From an uncultured bacterium (GTDB lineage: Bacteria > Cyanobacteriota > Vampirovibrionia > Gastranaerophilales > Gastranaerophilaceae): DNA of 64,000 bases. The stretch is from positions 1-64,000 of the forward strand of contig USFB01000002.1 of the NCBI GenBank assembly GCA_900553895.1, read 5' to 3'. The notes beneath the pieces are model-generated. The model had not been told where the DNA came from and searched no databases. It was given only the letters and a program-made list of their open reading frames with translations. Every line of letters begins with the position of its first letter. Position 1 is the first letter of the stretch. The position numbers were made by a program, and so were the translations under genes. This document shows, piece after piece, positions 8,728-17,117 of this stretch.

Positions 8728-9519
8728 ATGAAAAATATCGCATTGCTTGCAAAAGATGAACTTGAACTAATTGATAAAAGCTTAAATAATTTGTTTGAAA
8801 AAAATAACGAAGTTTTTAACGAGTTAGGCACTTTTCTAAATAGCCCGCAAAAAAGAATTCGTTCTCTTGTAACAATTTTATATTTAAAGTCTTTTTCGAA
8901 AGAAATAAACCTGAATTTATTGCTTGCGTGCGAGCTTATACACAATGCTTCGCTTCTGCATGACGATGTACTTGATAATGCCGATTTGAGGCGCGGTATT
9001 ACAACGATTTGCAAAAAATTTAATCCGAATATTTCTATTTTAAGCGGTGATTATTTATTATCACTTGCAACTGAGAATTTGATAAAAATCCAAAATTGGG
9101 ATATCATAACGAGATTTCAAAATTGCGTAAAAAATATGAGCGAAGCTGAAATTTTGCAATATTCATTAAGAGGTAAAATCCCGACTGAGCAGGAATATTT
9201 GAAAATTATCAAAGGAAAAACCGCAGAACTGTTTACAGCCACATTAGAAGGCTCTGCTATATTATCAAATTTGGATAAAAACAAAGCAAAAAAATTTGCA
9301 GAAAATTTTGGAATTTTATTCCAATTAAAAAATGATTTAGAAAAAAACTCTGCCAAAGCTGATAAGAAAAATAAAATTTATACTTTAAAAGACATTTTAG
9401 GGATTGCAAAAACTCAGGCTTTAATGGATAATTATTTAGAGAAGATAAGGAGTGAAATTGGGGATTTACCTCAAAATATTTACTCAAGAGGATTAGAGAG
9501 ATTATTAGGGTTAATATGA
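8728..9519 (+). CDS. Polyprenyl synthetase family protein with degenerate second Asp motif
   Basis: A 263-residue trans-prenyltransferase homologue, shorter than the usual 290-330. The first aspartate-rich motif is intact (LLHDDVLDNADLRRG, Asp 79, 80 and 83), as is the KGKTAELF segment. The second motif, normally DDxxD after FQ(I/L), reads FQLKNDLEK: at most one aspartate remains. That motif binds magnesium and the IPP/allylic diphosphate, so the protein may be inactive alone or act as the small subunit of a heteromeric synthase. A canonical short-chain synthase is encoded at 38032. The gene overlaps lepB by 4 bases. Confidence 0.8.
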   Translation: MKNIALLAKDELELIDKSLNNLFEKNNEVFNELGTFLNSPQKRIRSLVTILYLKSFSKEINLNLLLACELIHNASLLHDDVLDNADLRRGITTICKKFNPNISILSGDYLLSLATENLIKIQNWDIITRFQNCVKNMSEAEILQYSLRGKIPTEQEYLKIIKGKTAELFTATLEGSAILSNLDKNKAKKFAENFGILFQLKNDLEKNSAKADKKNKIYTLKDILGIAKTQALMDNYLEKIRSEIGDLPQNIYSRGLERLLGLI

Positions 9520-10154
9520 TTGATAAAGAAAAATTTAAGGCAAACCTAAAAGAAACCGTTGATACAATCGTTTTCGTAGTAATTGCAGTTATTTTGATAA
9601 GATTTTTTGTAGCAGAATTAAGATGGATTCCATCCGGCTCTATGAAACCAACACTTGTCGAAGGCGATAGAATCGTTGTTGAAAAGTTAACCAAATTCCC
9701 TAATTTAATTAAAACACACCATTTTGAAAATACCCCTAAACGTGGTGATGTAATGATTTTTTATCCGCCTTTTGTAAAACTTAAAACCACACCTTGGGCT
9801 GTATTTAGTCGTTTAACAGGCTTTTTCTGCAAAGATATCGCATATATTAAAAGAGTTGTAGGACTTCCGGGAGAAAAGTTGGAAATCAAACAAGGAACAA
9901 ACGGAGCTTACAAAGTTTATATCAATGATAAACCATTGCAAGAAGATTATATTATGAGTGAATATGATTTTCATAAATGCAAAGCTGACATGTTCTGCGG
10001 ACCTCTTGTTATTCCTGAAGGACAATATTTTATGATGGGTGATAACAGAGGGAACTCAATGGATAGTCGTTTTTGGGGAACATTACCAAAAGAACGTTTT
10101 ATCGGGCGCGCAGTATTTTTATTCTGGCCTCTTAATCATTTAAAGTCATTGTAG
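9516..10154 (+). CDS. lepB: Signal peptidase I
   Basis: 212 residues. One N-terminal membrane segment (about 16-34) is followed by the catalytic box SGSMKPTL with Ser42, the general-base region IKRVVGLPGE with Lys112, and the conserved MGDNRGNSMDSR box. It cleaves signal peptides of exported proteins on the outer face of the inner membrane. The start ATG overlaps the stop of the prenyl synthase gene (ATGA), which implies translational coupling. Confidence 0.96.
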   Translation: MIDKEKFKANLKETVDTIVFVVIAVILIRFFVAELRWIPSGSMKPTLVEGDRIVVEKLTKFPNLIKTHHFENTPKRGDVMIFYPPFVKLKTTPWAVFSRLTGFFCKDIAYIKRVVGLPGEKLEIKQGTNGAYKVYINDKPLQEDYIMSEYDFHKCKADMFCGPLVIPEGQYFMMGDNRGNSMDSRFWGTLPKERFIGRAVFLFWPLNHLKSL

Positions 10155-10283
10155 AAGATTTCAAATAACGAAATTTCCAACTTAAGTTTGAGAAAATTCT
10201 AACTATTTTAGAATTTAATTCTTGCTTGAAAACATTTATTATGATAGTGCGAAGAAGTTAATATCTATCGCAAATAAAAGGCT

Positions 10284-10325
10284 ATCACAAGATTTACGCT
10301 GTGGCTTTGGCGTTCAATTTTGTGA
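10284..10325 (+). promoter_or_regulatory. Possible hairpin in the flagellin leader
   Basis: ATCACAA (10284-10290) pairs with TTGTGAT (10319-10325), and ACGC/GCGT pair inside it. It sits about 40 bases before the flagellin ATG in a gap of 209 bases. A weak -10 (TATGAT at 10240-10245) lies upstream. It could regulate flagellin mRNA stability or translation, or be chance. Confidence 0.35.
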
Positions 10326-10363
10326 TGTTCAAGGAAGAAAACTTAAGAAAAGGAGATCTAGTT

Positions 10364-11458
10364 ATGGCTTCAATCACTATTAACACAAACCTTGCGTCAT
10401 TGACGGCGCAAAAAAACTTGTCTAATGCAACAACCGGCATGAACAAGGCAATGGAAAGATTATCAACAGGTTATAAGATTAACTCAGGTGCAGACGATGC
10501 AGCAGGTTCTTCAGTTTCAACATTAATGGAAGCTCAAATTTCTGGTTATGATGTTGCAGAATCAAATGCTACAATGGGGCTATCTTTACTAGATACAGCA
10601 GAAGGTGTTCTTGATATTGTTGCAGATTACTTACAACGTATCAGAGATTTGACCGAACAAGCTGCCAACGGTACCTATGGTACATCTTCTATGATTGCAA
10701 TAAAAACTGAAGTTTTACAGAGAATGGAAGAAATTAACCGTCTTTGTAAAGTTATTGATTTTAATGGTATTCAACTACTTGATGGTACAAGTACCGCTTG
10801 TAGAACACAAGCTGGTTTAAACTTGCAAGTATCAAATAATTCTGGTAAAGAAAATATTATTAACTTAAAATATACAATTTTCCAATCTGCAAAATGTACT
10901 GCATTATTTATGGATTTAAACGGCAGAAAACAAGATGATTGGTACATGAGAGGACAAGGGAAACCTACCGGCGATGTTAATTACACAACATCAGCATTGT
11001 ACGCAAGAATTACCGGAGCAAAAGTAGAACTTACAAATGGCACGGTTTATGATTATTCTGATAAAACACAGTATGGTCAAGCTATTAAAGATAGATTATA
11101 TGATGAAAACGATACAGGTACAGGTGCTACAAACGCAGGATGTATCACAGCTATTTGCGATGCCGTTTATACAGATGATGCTACAGCTCGTGAATTCTTG
11201 CAATTTATTGATGAAGCAATTGAAAATGTTTCAAACAGAACAACTCTAATCGGTGCTTACATGAACAGAGTTGAATCAGCTGTTGATGCGATAAGTGTAC
11301 AGAAGGAGAATATTGTATCTGCTAACTCTTCTATTAAGGATGCGGATGTTGCTACTGAATCTTCAAATTATATTAAATACCAAATCTTGCAACAATCAGC
11401 AGCTACATTATTATCAACTGCAAACCAAACTCCAAGTATTGCGTTGAATTTAATCTAA
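10364..11458 (+). CDS. fliC: Flagellin
   Basis: 364 residues. The conserved N-terminal D0/D1 region (ITINTNLASLTAQKNL, then LSTGYKINSGADDAAG) and the C-terminal D1/D0 region (ILQQSAATLLSTANQ, ending ALNLI) flank a short variable centre (about residues 150-260). It polymerises into the flagellar filament after export through the flagellar type III system. The start at 10364 has AAGGAGA 8 bases upstream; a longer GTG-initiated frame from 10301 adds residues with no family resemblance and was rejected. The gene stands alone, with a strong terminator after it. FliS, its chaperone, is encoded at 51.6 kb. Confidence 0.96.
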   Translation: MASITINTNLASLTAQKNLSNATTGMNKAMERLSTGYKINSGADDAAGSSVSTLMEAQISGYDVAESNATMGLSLLDTAEGVLDIVADYLQRIRDLTEQAANGTYGTSSMIAIKTEVLQRMEEINRLCKVIDFNGIQLLDGTSTACRTQAGLNLQVSNNSGKENIINLKYTIFQSAKCTALFMDLNGRKQDDWYMRGQGKPTGDVNYTTSALYARITGAKVELTNGTVYDYSDKTQYGQAIKDRLYDENDTGTGATNAGCITAICDAVYTDDATAREFLQFIDEAIENVSNRTTLIGAYMNRVESAVDAISVQKENIVSANSSIKDADVATESSNYIKYQILQQSAATLLSTANQTPSIALNLI

Positions 11459-11480
11459 GAGATTTTTCTTAAATAGTGAA

Positions 11481-11510
11481 TGAAGCCCCCTGCGTATGCA
11501 GGGGGCTTCA
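11481..11510 (+). terminator. Flagellin terminator
   Basis: A perfect 13-base stem (TGAAGCCCCCTGC and its complement) with a GTAT loop, followed by TTTT. Confidence 0.93.
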
Positions 11511-11580
11511 TTTTATAATATAATTGTAAATTTTAATTAACTTTAGCCACTTAGGTGTTCACAAATATTGCTTGAATGTG

Positions 11581-11586
11581 TATGAT
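11581..11586 (+). promoter_or_regulatory. -10 box placed 6 bases before the ATG
   Basis: TATGAT is followed by exactly six bases and then the ATG at 11593, predicting a leaderless mRNA. No ribosome binding site is visible. Confidence 0.5.
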
Positions 11587-11592
11587 AGATAT

Positions 11593-12411
11593 ATGATAAA
11601 TTTAGAGGATTTATATTCAGAAGTTCCGCCGACTAAATTAAGAAATATTGATGAAAAATTCCGTCCGGCGCAAACTTCACCTTTTTGGTTGTGGGTAGCA
11701 GATAGATTTTTTTATGGTATGTTGGAAAATCGGTTTTATGCATTTCGCTATAAAGGTGCTGAAAACTTTTACAAAAAAAATCCGGATACTCCTATTATAA
11801 TGTTTGCACCTCACAGCAATTGGTGGGATGGTATCGTTGGGTATAATATCTGTAACAGAATTTTCAAAAAAGAAATCCGTTTGATGGTAGAAGAACTTAA
11901 TCGTTTTCCTCTACTTAGACGCGGTGGTGCATTTAATGTTAATAAAAAATCTGCTCAAGCATCAATGGAAGCTTTAAAATATTCTGTTAAAGCTTTAGGA
12001 GATTTAAATAACATTCTTTATATATTTCCTCAAGGAATTATTAAACCGCCTAATTTTAGACCTATAGAATTTCAATCAGGTTTAACATATATAGCTGAAA
12101 AAGCTGCAAAAAAATATGGTAAAGTTGCACTTATGCCAATCGCTGTTAATTATATGTTTTTGCGTGACAATCGTCCGGAAGTTCTTGTTGAAATGGGTGA
12201 AATAATTGAATTAAACAGTGATAAGCCTAATCGAAAAGAATATACGGAATTTTTGGCTAATAAATTGCAGGATTTATGCGATAAACAATTTTATGACATT
12301 AGCCAAGGACATTTTAAAGGTTATGATACTTTATTCCAACGCAAACTGAAATGGTACAGACGAATTGAACAAAGATTAAAGAAGATAGAAGTTAAAGGCT
12401 CTGGAGTGTAG
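11593..12411 (+). CDS. PlsC-like acyltransferase
   Basis: 272 residues. The glycerolipid acyltransferase signature HxxxxD appears as HSNWWD after IIMFAP, and a later block resembles the FPQGI(I) box that replaces FPEGTR. It probably acylates lysophosphatidic acid or another lysolipid at the cytoplasmic membrane; the divergent motifs leave the substrate open. I start at the ATG at 11593 rather than the TTG at 11572, because a -10 box (TATGAT) lies inside the extra sequence. It ends one base before tag, so the two are probably one transcript. Confidence 0.82.
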   Translation: MINLEDLYSEVPPTKLRNIDEKFRPAQTSPFWLWVADRFFYGMLENRFYAFRYKGAENFYKKNPDTPIIMFAPHSNWWDGIVGYNICNRIFKKEIRLMVEELNRFPLLRRGGAFNVNKKSAQASMEALKYSVKALGDLNNILYIFPQGIIKPPNFRPIEFQSGLTYIAEKAAKKYGKVALMPIAVNYMFLRDNRPEVLVEMGEIIELNSDKPNRKEYTEFLANKLQDLCDKQFYDISQGHFKGYDTLFQRKLKWYRRIEQRLKKIEVKGSGV

Positions 12412-12954
12412 ATGCAACGTTGCCATTGGGTTAATGAAAAATCTTCCGTTTATATTAAATATCATGATAAAGAATGGGGAATTCCCAAACATGATGATAG
12501 AGATTTGTTTGAACTGTTAATTTTAGAAAGCTTCCAGGCGGGACTTTCTTGGATTACTATACTTAATAAACGTGAAGCATTTAGAGTTGCGTTTGACGAT
12601 TTTGACGTTGAAAAAGTCGCAACATACGATGAAAACAAGATTAATGAACTTTTGTGTAACGAAAAAATTGTTCGTTCAAAAAATAAAATCAAGGCTGCAA
12701 TTTCTAACGCAAAAATGTTTATAGAAATCCAAAAAGAATTCGGAAGCTTTTCGAACTATATTTGGGGATTTACTGATAATAAAGTCATAAAGAACAGTAC
12801 GGGAGAAATGTACACTAAAACTCCACTATCAGATAAAATTTCTCAAGATTTAAAAAAGCGTGGCATGAAATACGTCGGCTCTGTAATTATTTATTCTTAT
12901 TTACAAGCAATTGGTGTTGTTGACGACCACGAAAAAGAATGTTTCAAATATTAG
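12412..12954 (+). CDS. tag: DNA-3-methyladenine glycosylase I
   Basis: 180 residues, full length. The structural zinc ligands of the family are present: Cys4 and His18 at the N-terminus, and His173 and Cys177 at the C-terminus. The conserved block ESFQAGLSWITIL and the YHDKEWG text confirm the family. It removes 3-methyladenine from alkylated DNA. It directly abuts the acyltransferase stop, and its own stop overlaps that of the converging EamA gene by 4 bases. Confidence 0.96.
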   Translation: MQRCHWVNEKSSVYIKYHDKEWGIPKHDDRDLFELLILESFQAGLSWITILNKREAFRVAFDDFDVEKVATYDENKINELLCNEKIVRSKNKIKAAISNAKMFIEIQKEFGSFSNYIWGFTDNKVIKNSTGEMYTKTPLSDKISQDLKKRGMKYVGSVIIYSYLQAIGVVDDHEKECFKY

Positions 12955-13778
12955 TTTAAGATAATAATTACAGCTCCAATTGCCATAATTATTGCACCAA
13001 TCAGTTTTTCTTTAAAATTTTCTTCACTAAATATATTTGCCCCTAAAAATACACTAAAGATTGTCGAAAGTTGGAACAAAGCAAGAGCATATGCAACATT
13101 CATCTTTGTAAAAACATAATTTGTCGTATACTGCATAATTCCCACCGATACAATTAAACAAAGTTGGTGTTTATAGGACTTAATTATCGGTTTGTTTTTT
13201 GATAAGCATAAGAACAGGAGTGAAAAAACAAATCCTGAAACAACCCATAACAAAAACGCATTTGTTACATTAGAAAGCAAAATTAATTTTTTAATAAAAA
13301 TAGCTTCTGTACCTGATAACGTCAGAGCAAGAACTCGATAAATAATTGCGCATTTGTCAATTTTTTGTTTTGATTTTATTCCAAGAACAAAATATGTTCC
13401 AAATATGATTAACAAAATTCCAAAAAGAGCGTTTATACTTGGAATTTCTTTCAGGTATAAAAATCCAATAATAATGGCGACAACCGGCTTATAAGAATTT
13501 ATCGGTGCAATTGCTGATAAATCTCCGAGCGAAAGAGCTTTTATAATAAAATAATTTCCTAACGCTCCTAAAAAACCCATAATAAGCAAAGTTTGCAGAA
13601 TTTCTGTTGATAATATTATTTTGTTATAGAATGGTAAACACAGACACAGAAGCCCCAAATATGTGAAAAAATTCACAACAGACGACTTTTGTCCTTTTTT
13701 TGTTAAAATTTTTTGAAAAACATTAAGATATGAATTGGATATAATCCGTATAAAAACGCCAAAACTTGTGAATAACAT
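12951..13778 (-). CDS. EamA-family (DMT) transporter
   Basis: 275 residues with about ten membrane-spanning segments arranged as two EamA repeats; the end of the first repeat carries GDLSAIAPINSYKPVVA. Family members export or import small metabolites such as amino acids; the substrate cannot be read from the sequence. TATAAT at 13790-13785 lies exactly six bases before the ATG, predicting a leaderless mRNA. The gene is divergent from the small protein at 13901, and a REP-like palindrome lies between them. Confidence 0.85.
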   Translation of the reverse strand: MLFTSFGVFIRIISNSYLNVFQKILTKKGQKSSVVNFFTYLGLLCLCLPFYNKIILSTEILQTLLIMGFLGALGNYFIIKALSLGDLSAIAPINSYKPVVAIIIGFLYLKEIPSINALFGILLIIFGTYFVLGIKSKQKIDKCAIIYRVLALTLSGTEAIFIKKLILLSNVTNAFLLWVVSGFVFSLLFLCLSKNKPIIKSYKHQLCLIVSVGIMQYTTNYVFTKMNVAYALALFQLSTIFSVFLGANIFSEENFKEKLIGAIIMAIGAVIIILN

Positions 13779-13784
13779 TCTTGA

Positions 13785-13790
13785 ATTATA
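13785..13790 (-). promoter_or_regulatory. -10 box of the EamA gene
   Basis: TATAAT on the minus strand, six bases before the ATG at 13778. Confidence 0.55.
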
Positions 13791-13810
13791 TAATAAACTC
13801 TAATAAAAAT

Positions 13811-13835
13811 GTAGGTTGGGCTTTCAGCCCAACAA
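13811..13835. repeat. REP-like palindrome, copy A
   Basis: GTAGGTTGGGC, five bases, then GCCCAACAA. It lies between divergent promoters, so it is not a terminator here. Confidence 0.8.
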
Positions 13836-13866
13836 CTTTTATTAATTTTAAATTCTTTAATAAATA

Positions 13867-13894
13867 TTGCTTCTTTGTCGTTAATAAATATAAT
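13867..13894 (+). promoter_or_regulatory. Promoter, leaderless
   Basis: TTGCTT, 16 bases, TATAAT, then six bases to the ATG at 13901. Both hexamers are good. Confidence 0.6.
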
Positions 13895-13900
13895 ATTTGT

Positions 13901-14302
13901 ATGAAAGCAAATAATATTACATTCGGCAATCGAATAGAAAACGGTTCTACGGGTAAAATCGGATATACTAAAGAATATTCAGATAATAACCATCTTCTAA
14001 CCTCTAAAGAATGGGATTTAAAAACCAACAAAATATTAAATGTTAAGCACTATGATTACAGCGGTCAATTACTTGATATACAAGAGTTTACATATTCTGA
14101 TAATAGAATACAAGAGCATTACAAAAGTAAATCACAAGAATATATTAGAACAATAACAAAAGAAATTAAAAATTCATTTTTATATATAAAAGAAGTTTTT
14201 ACTTCTAAAACAAATGCAAAATGTAACTATGAAATGCTCTCAATTAAAGATTTCTCCGGTAAAATTATAAATTTATTCCAAAACGGTCAAAAGATATTAT
14301 AA
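13901..14302 (+). CDS. Hypothetical protein (lineage-specific)
   Basis: 133 residues, no membrane segment or signal peptide. I do not recognise the family. The middle (residues 20-75) reads as repeated short beta-strand text (YTKEYSDNNHLLTSKEWD, then LNVKHYDYSGQLLDIQEF), like MORN-ish or toxin_15-type strand repeats, but too short to classify. The N-terminus (KANNITFGN) shares the short N-terminal pattern discussed in the findings. I start at the ATG at 13901 because the promoter ends six bases before it; the longer frame from 13781 would translate through the REP-like palindrome. Confidence 0.6.
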   Translation: MKANNITFGNRIENGSTGKIGYTKEYSDNNHLLTSKEWDLKTNKILNVKHYDYSGQLLDIQEFTYSDNRIQEHYKSKSQEYIRTITKEIKNSFLYIKEVFTSKTNAKCNYEMLSIKDFSGKIINLFQNGQKIL

Positions 14303-14304
14303 CT

Positions 14305-14330
14305 GTAGGTTGGGCATACCTGCCCAACAA
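14305..14330. repeat. REP-like palindrome, copy B
   Basis: GTAGGTTGGGC, spacer, GCCCAACAA, just after the stop of the small hypothetical gene. The bases that follow copy the sequence after copy C (see findings). Confidence 0.75.
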
Positions 14331-14398
14331 TAACCTATTTAACAAATGAATTGTCGTGTTCAACATTTTTCATTAAATACAACAATATTCATAATTTT

Positions 14399-14878
14399 TT
14401 AAAGTTTATCAACAATTTCTTTGATTCTGACTTCACCATTTTTACCAACGGAAATTTTTGCAAAACCGCCTTGCGCCAGGCTTTTTTCTAAAGTTTTGCC
14501 TTGTCCTTCTTTTACAAAATATTTATTAATTCCATTGTAATAAATACTCTTACCATGAACTTCACCTTTTAGAAATAATTGGTCTTTTGGTTTTGTTTCA
14601 AGAACTTTGTCTACAATAAATGTTCCGTCTTTTTGTTTCTTCAGTGTCACAAAGCCTTTGAAATGATGATATTCATTGTAATACTTGCTGTTTTTAGGCA
14701 TTTCATTTATGTCATAGTGTAAACTTACATAATCGCCGCGTAAAAAATCTCTCGGATCTACAGGAACTATTTTTAACAATACCTCTTGCCCGTTTACAAT
14801 TAACATTTCATTGTAAAAAAGAATTCCTGATACAATTCCCAACCAAATTAAAGCAATTGCAATAACAATTTTTCTCAT
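14399..14878 (-). CDS. GDYXXLXY domain protein
   Basis: 159 residues with one N-terminal membrane segment and the family-naming motif GDYVSLHY near residue 50; the rest is predicted periplasmic. The biochemical role of the family is not known. It is usually paired with a DUF2157/DUF4401 membrane protein, as here: its ATG shares a base with the upstream stop. The upstream gene's last codons (AAGGAGGTGAT) form an unusually complete Shine-Dalgarno match for this start. Confidence 0.88.
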   Translation of the reverse strand: MRKIVIAIALIWLGIVSGILFYNEMLIVNGQEVLLKIVPVDPRDFLRGDYVSLHYDINEMPKNSKYYNEYHHFKGFVTLKKQKDGTFIVDKVLETKPKDQLFLKGEVHGKSIYYNGINKYFVKEGQGKTLEKSLAQGGFAKISVGKNGEVRIKEIVDKL

Positions 14879-16023
14879 TATTCATCACCTCCTTGTTTGG
14901 CTTTGATAAACTTGTTTTTCCCTTTTTCTAAAAATATACCCAATGCTAATAGAATTACGCCTCCAAGTAAGAAAAACAGAGTTTTGTCCAGATAATTCCA
15001 ACCAAATCTGCCGTAAACACTTAAAATATAAATTATAAAAAAGAAATTATTAAGATTTATAAGTGAAATATTTTCTGTTTTATATCCCCAATAAAATCCT
15101 TGAAATATCATAAATACTAAAAAAACATGTGCAAGGCACATAACAAATGCAATATTTACGCTATGACAAAGTAGCAATGCCAAAACAAAAAGCATTATTG
15201 CTGAAATAAAACCTGATTCAATTCTTGTAAGCAAATTTTTGTTTTTGATAAATGTTATCAAGTTAATGAGTATAAGAACTATTGGAAATGACATATAGTA
15301 CCAATTTCTTAGCTCATAAGTTTTTTCTACCGAGAATATTAAAATCAAAAATGTAAAAAATGTAGGAATTAAAGCTGTCAGTTTGTAACTAATTGCAAAT
15401 TTTTCAAACTTTGTTGATATCGTTTTAAAATTCGCGAAGGTGTATAAAATACCTGCCAATGTAAATGGCATGAATATTGTATAAACTTCATACGGGTCGC
15501 AATTAAGTTCTAAATAGAAATTCGGGAAAAGCGTTACAAATAATATAATACTTAACCAATTTATAGCAGAGCTGTTGAATATAAACGCAAGCGGAAATAC
15601 GCTTATAAACCATAGCAAAATAATAGAAGAAATACTATCTGACCAATTATATATTTGTCCCATTTGTATGTAGCAAGTTCCAATCAGAATTGTTGATAAA
15701 AATATCAGAGCATGCCCTAATCTCGGGAAATTCTGCTTATTGATACCAATTTGATATCCGCCAACCAATGAAGATACTGCAAGTATTAAAAGAATTAATA
15801 CTTTAAGAATCGGAGTTTGGGTCAGTAACTCCAAAATCCAATCATTGCTCGCAACAAAAGCAATGACTCCAATTCCTATCAATAACGCTCCTATTGTATA
15901 TAAAACGCAGAGCATGGCAGTTTTACAAACTTTTTCCCGCTCTTGTTTTAAATCATTGTTCAAAACCTCAGCCAATTCTTGATTTATGTAGCCTTTTTCT
16001 AACCATCTTTCAATATTTTTCAT
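14878..16023 (-). CDS. DUF2157 multi-pass membrane protein
   Basis: 381 residues. The N-terminal 45 residues are a soluble DUF2157 helix pair (ERWLEKGYINQELAEVL), followed by about ten hydrophobic segments. GAGGAG precedes the ATG at 16023. Function unknown; the constant pairing with a GDYXXLXY protein suggests one membrane complex. The region between this gene and mnmA contains REP-like copy C. Confidence 0.85.
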   Translation of the reverse strand: MKNIERWLEKGYINQELAEVLNNDLKQEREKVCKTAMLCVLYTIGALLIGIGVIAFVASNDWILELLTQTPILKVLILLILAVSSLVGGYQIGINKQNFPRLGHALIFLSTILIGTCYIQMGQIYNWSDSISSIILLWFISVFPLAFIFNSSAINWLSIILFVTLFPNFYLELNCDPYEVYTIFMPFTLAGILYTFANFKTISTKFEKFAISYKLTALIPTFFTFLILIFSVEKTYELRNWYYMSFPIVLILINLITFIKNKNLLTRIESGFISAIMLFVLALLLCHSVNIAFVMCLAHVFLVFMIFQGFYWGYKTENISLINLNNFFFIIYILSVYGRFGWNYLDKTLFFLLGGVILLALGIFLEKGKNKFIKAKQGGDE

Positions 16024-16050
16024 AAAACTCCTCGGTTAATTTTTAGTTTT

Positions 16051-16075
16051 GTAGGTTGGGCCTTCAGCCCAACAA
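16051..16075. repeat. REP-like palindrome, copy C
   Basis: GTAGGTTGGGC, spacer, GCCCAACAA, lying 5 bases past the mnmA stop codon. Confidence 0.8.
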
Positions 16076-16079
16076 TAAC

Positions 16080-17117
16080 TTATTTAACAAATGCACCGCC
16101 CAATAAATGTCCGTCTTTTTTAGAATAAATTACACATGCTTGACCTTTTGCGACAGCAGAAACTTCTTCTATAAACTCAATTTCAGCACACTCTTTTTTT
16201 ATTTTTACGATTGCAGGTACAGCTTTCATATTATATCGGATTTTTACCAACGCTTCAAACTCTTTCTCTGCTTGAGGATAACTCCAGTTGACATTTTCTA
16301 AAACTAATGATTTAGAAAATAACTTATCTTTATATCCAACGTAAACTATATTGTTTTCTGCATCAATTTTTGTAACATATAGAGCTTCAGGAGCAGCAAG
16401 TCCGATTCCTTTTCTCTGCCCTATTGTATATTGCCAAAATCCTGTGTGTTTGCCTAGAACCTTGTTGGTACCTTCTTCTAAAAACAATCCATCTTTAGGT
16501 TCAAACAAATTGTTCAAATATTTTTTTGTTGTCATCGGAGCTTTAATAAAGCAAATATCTTGACTTTCTTTTGAAGATTTACTTGGCAAGTCATTATCAA
16601 ACGCAATTTTTCTTACTTCGTCCTTTTTGTATTTGGAAAGTGGAAATAACGTTTTCTTTAATCTATCCTGCCCAAGCAAAAACAAGAAATATAATTGGTC
16701 TTTATGCTCATCAGATGCAGGATACAATTTATAAAAACCGTTTTCTTCTTTTATATTTGCGTAATGACCTGTTGCAACAAAATCCGCACCCAACTCTTGT
16801 GTTGCATAATCAAAAAGCGCGCCCCATTTCATGTATTTATTACACATAATGCAAGGATTTGGAGTTTCGCCTGATTTATAAGAATCCTCAAAATATTTTA
16901 CGATTCTTTCTTTAAAAACTTTTGTTGCGTCAAATTCATAAAAAGGAATATCTAACTTGTCAGCTACTGATTTGGCGTTTTTAACAACTTGTCTAGCATC
17001 TTCTGAATTTGTAGTATTAGCAGTAATCCCGATGACTTCATATCCCGCTTGCTTAAGCAAAAACGCAGTAACACTGCTATCAACTCCACCAGATAGTGCA
17101 ACCGTAACTTTACTCAT
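16080..17117 (-). CDS. mnmA: tRNA-specific 2-thiouridylase
   Basis: 345 residues. The PP-loop SGGVDSS at 9-15 binds ATP; two conserved catalytic cysteines are visible in PNPCIMCN (near residue 100) and SQDICFI (near 190), and FWQYTIGQRKG marks the C-terminal tRNA-binding part. It adds sulfur to U34 of Lys, Glu and Gln tRNAs. I start at the ATG at 17117, where the text SKVTVALSGG matches the family; this start overlaps the upstream gene by 8 bases, so it is coupled to it. A 7-residue extension to 17138 is unsupported. Confidence 0.95.
   Translation of the reverse strand: MSKVTVALSGGVDSSVTAFLLKQAGYEVIGITANTTNSEDARQVVKNAKSVADKLDIPFYEFDATKVFKERIVKYFEDSYKSGETPNPCIMCNKYMKWGALFDYATQELGADFVATGHYANIKEENGFYKLYPASDEHKDQLYFLFLLGQDRLKKTLFPLSKYKKDEVRKIAFDNDLPSKSSKESQDICFIKAPMTTKKYLNNLFEPKDGLFLEEGTNKVLGKHTGFWQYTIGQRKGIGLAAPEALYVTKIDAENNIVYVGYKDKLFSKSLVLENVNWSYPQAEKEFEALVKIRYNMKAVPAIVKIKKECAEIEFIEEVSAVAKGQACVIYSKKDGHLLGGAFVK

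Noticed and set aside
10301..10363. GTG start extending flagellin by 21 residues
   Set aside because: The extra residues have no flagellin resemblance, and AAGGAGA lies at the right distance from the ATG at 10364.
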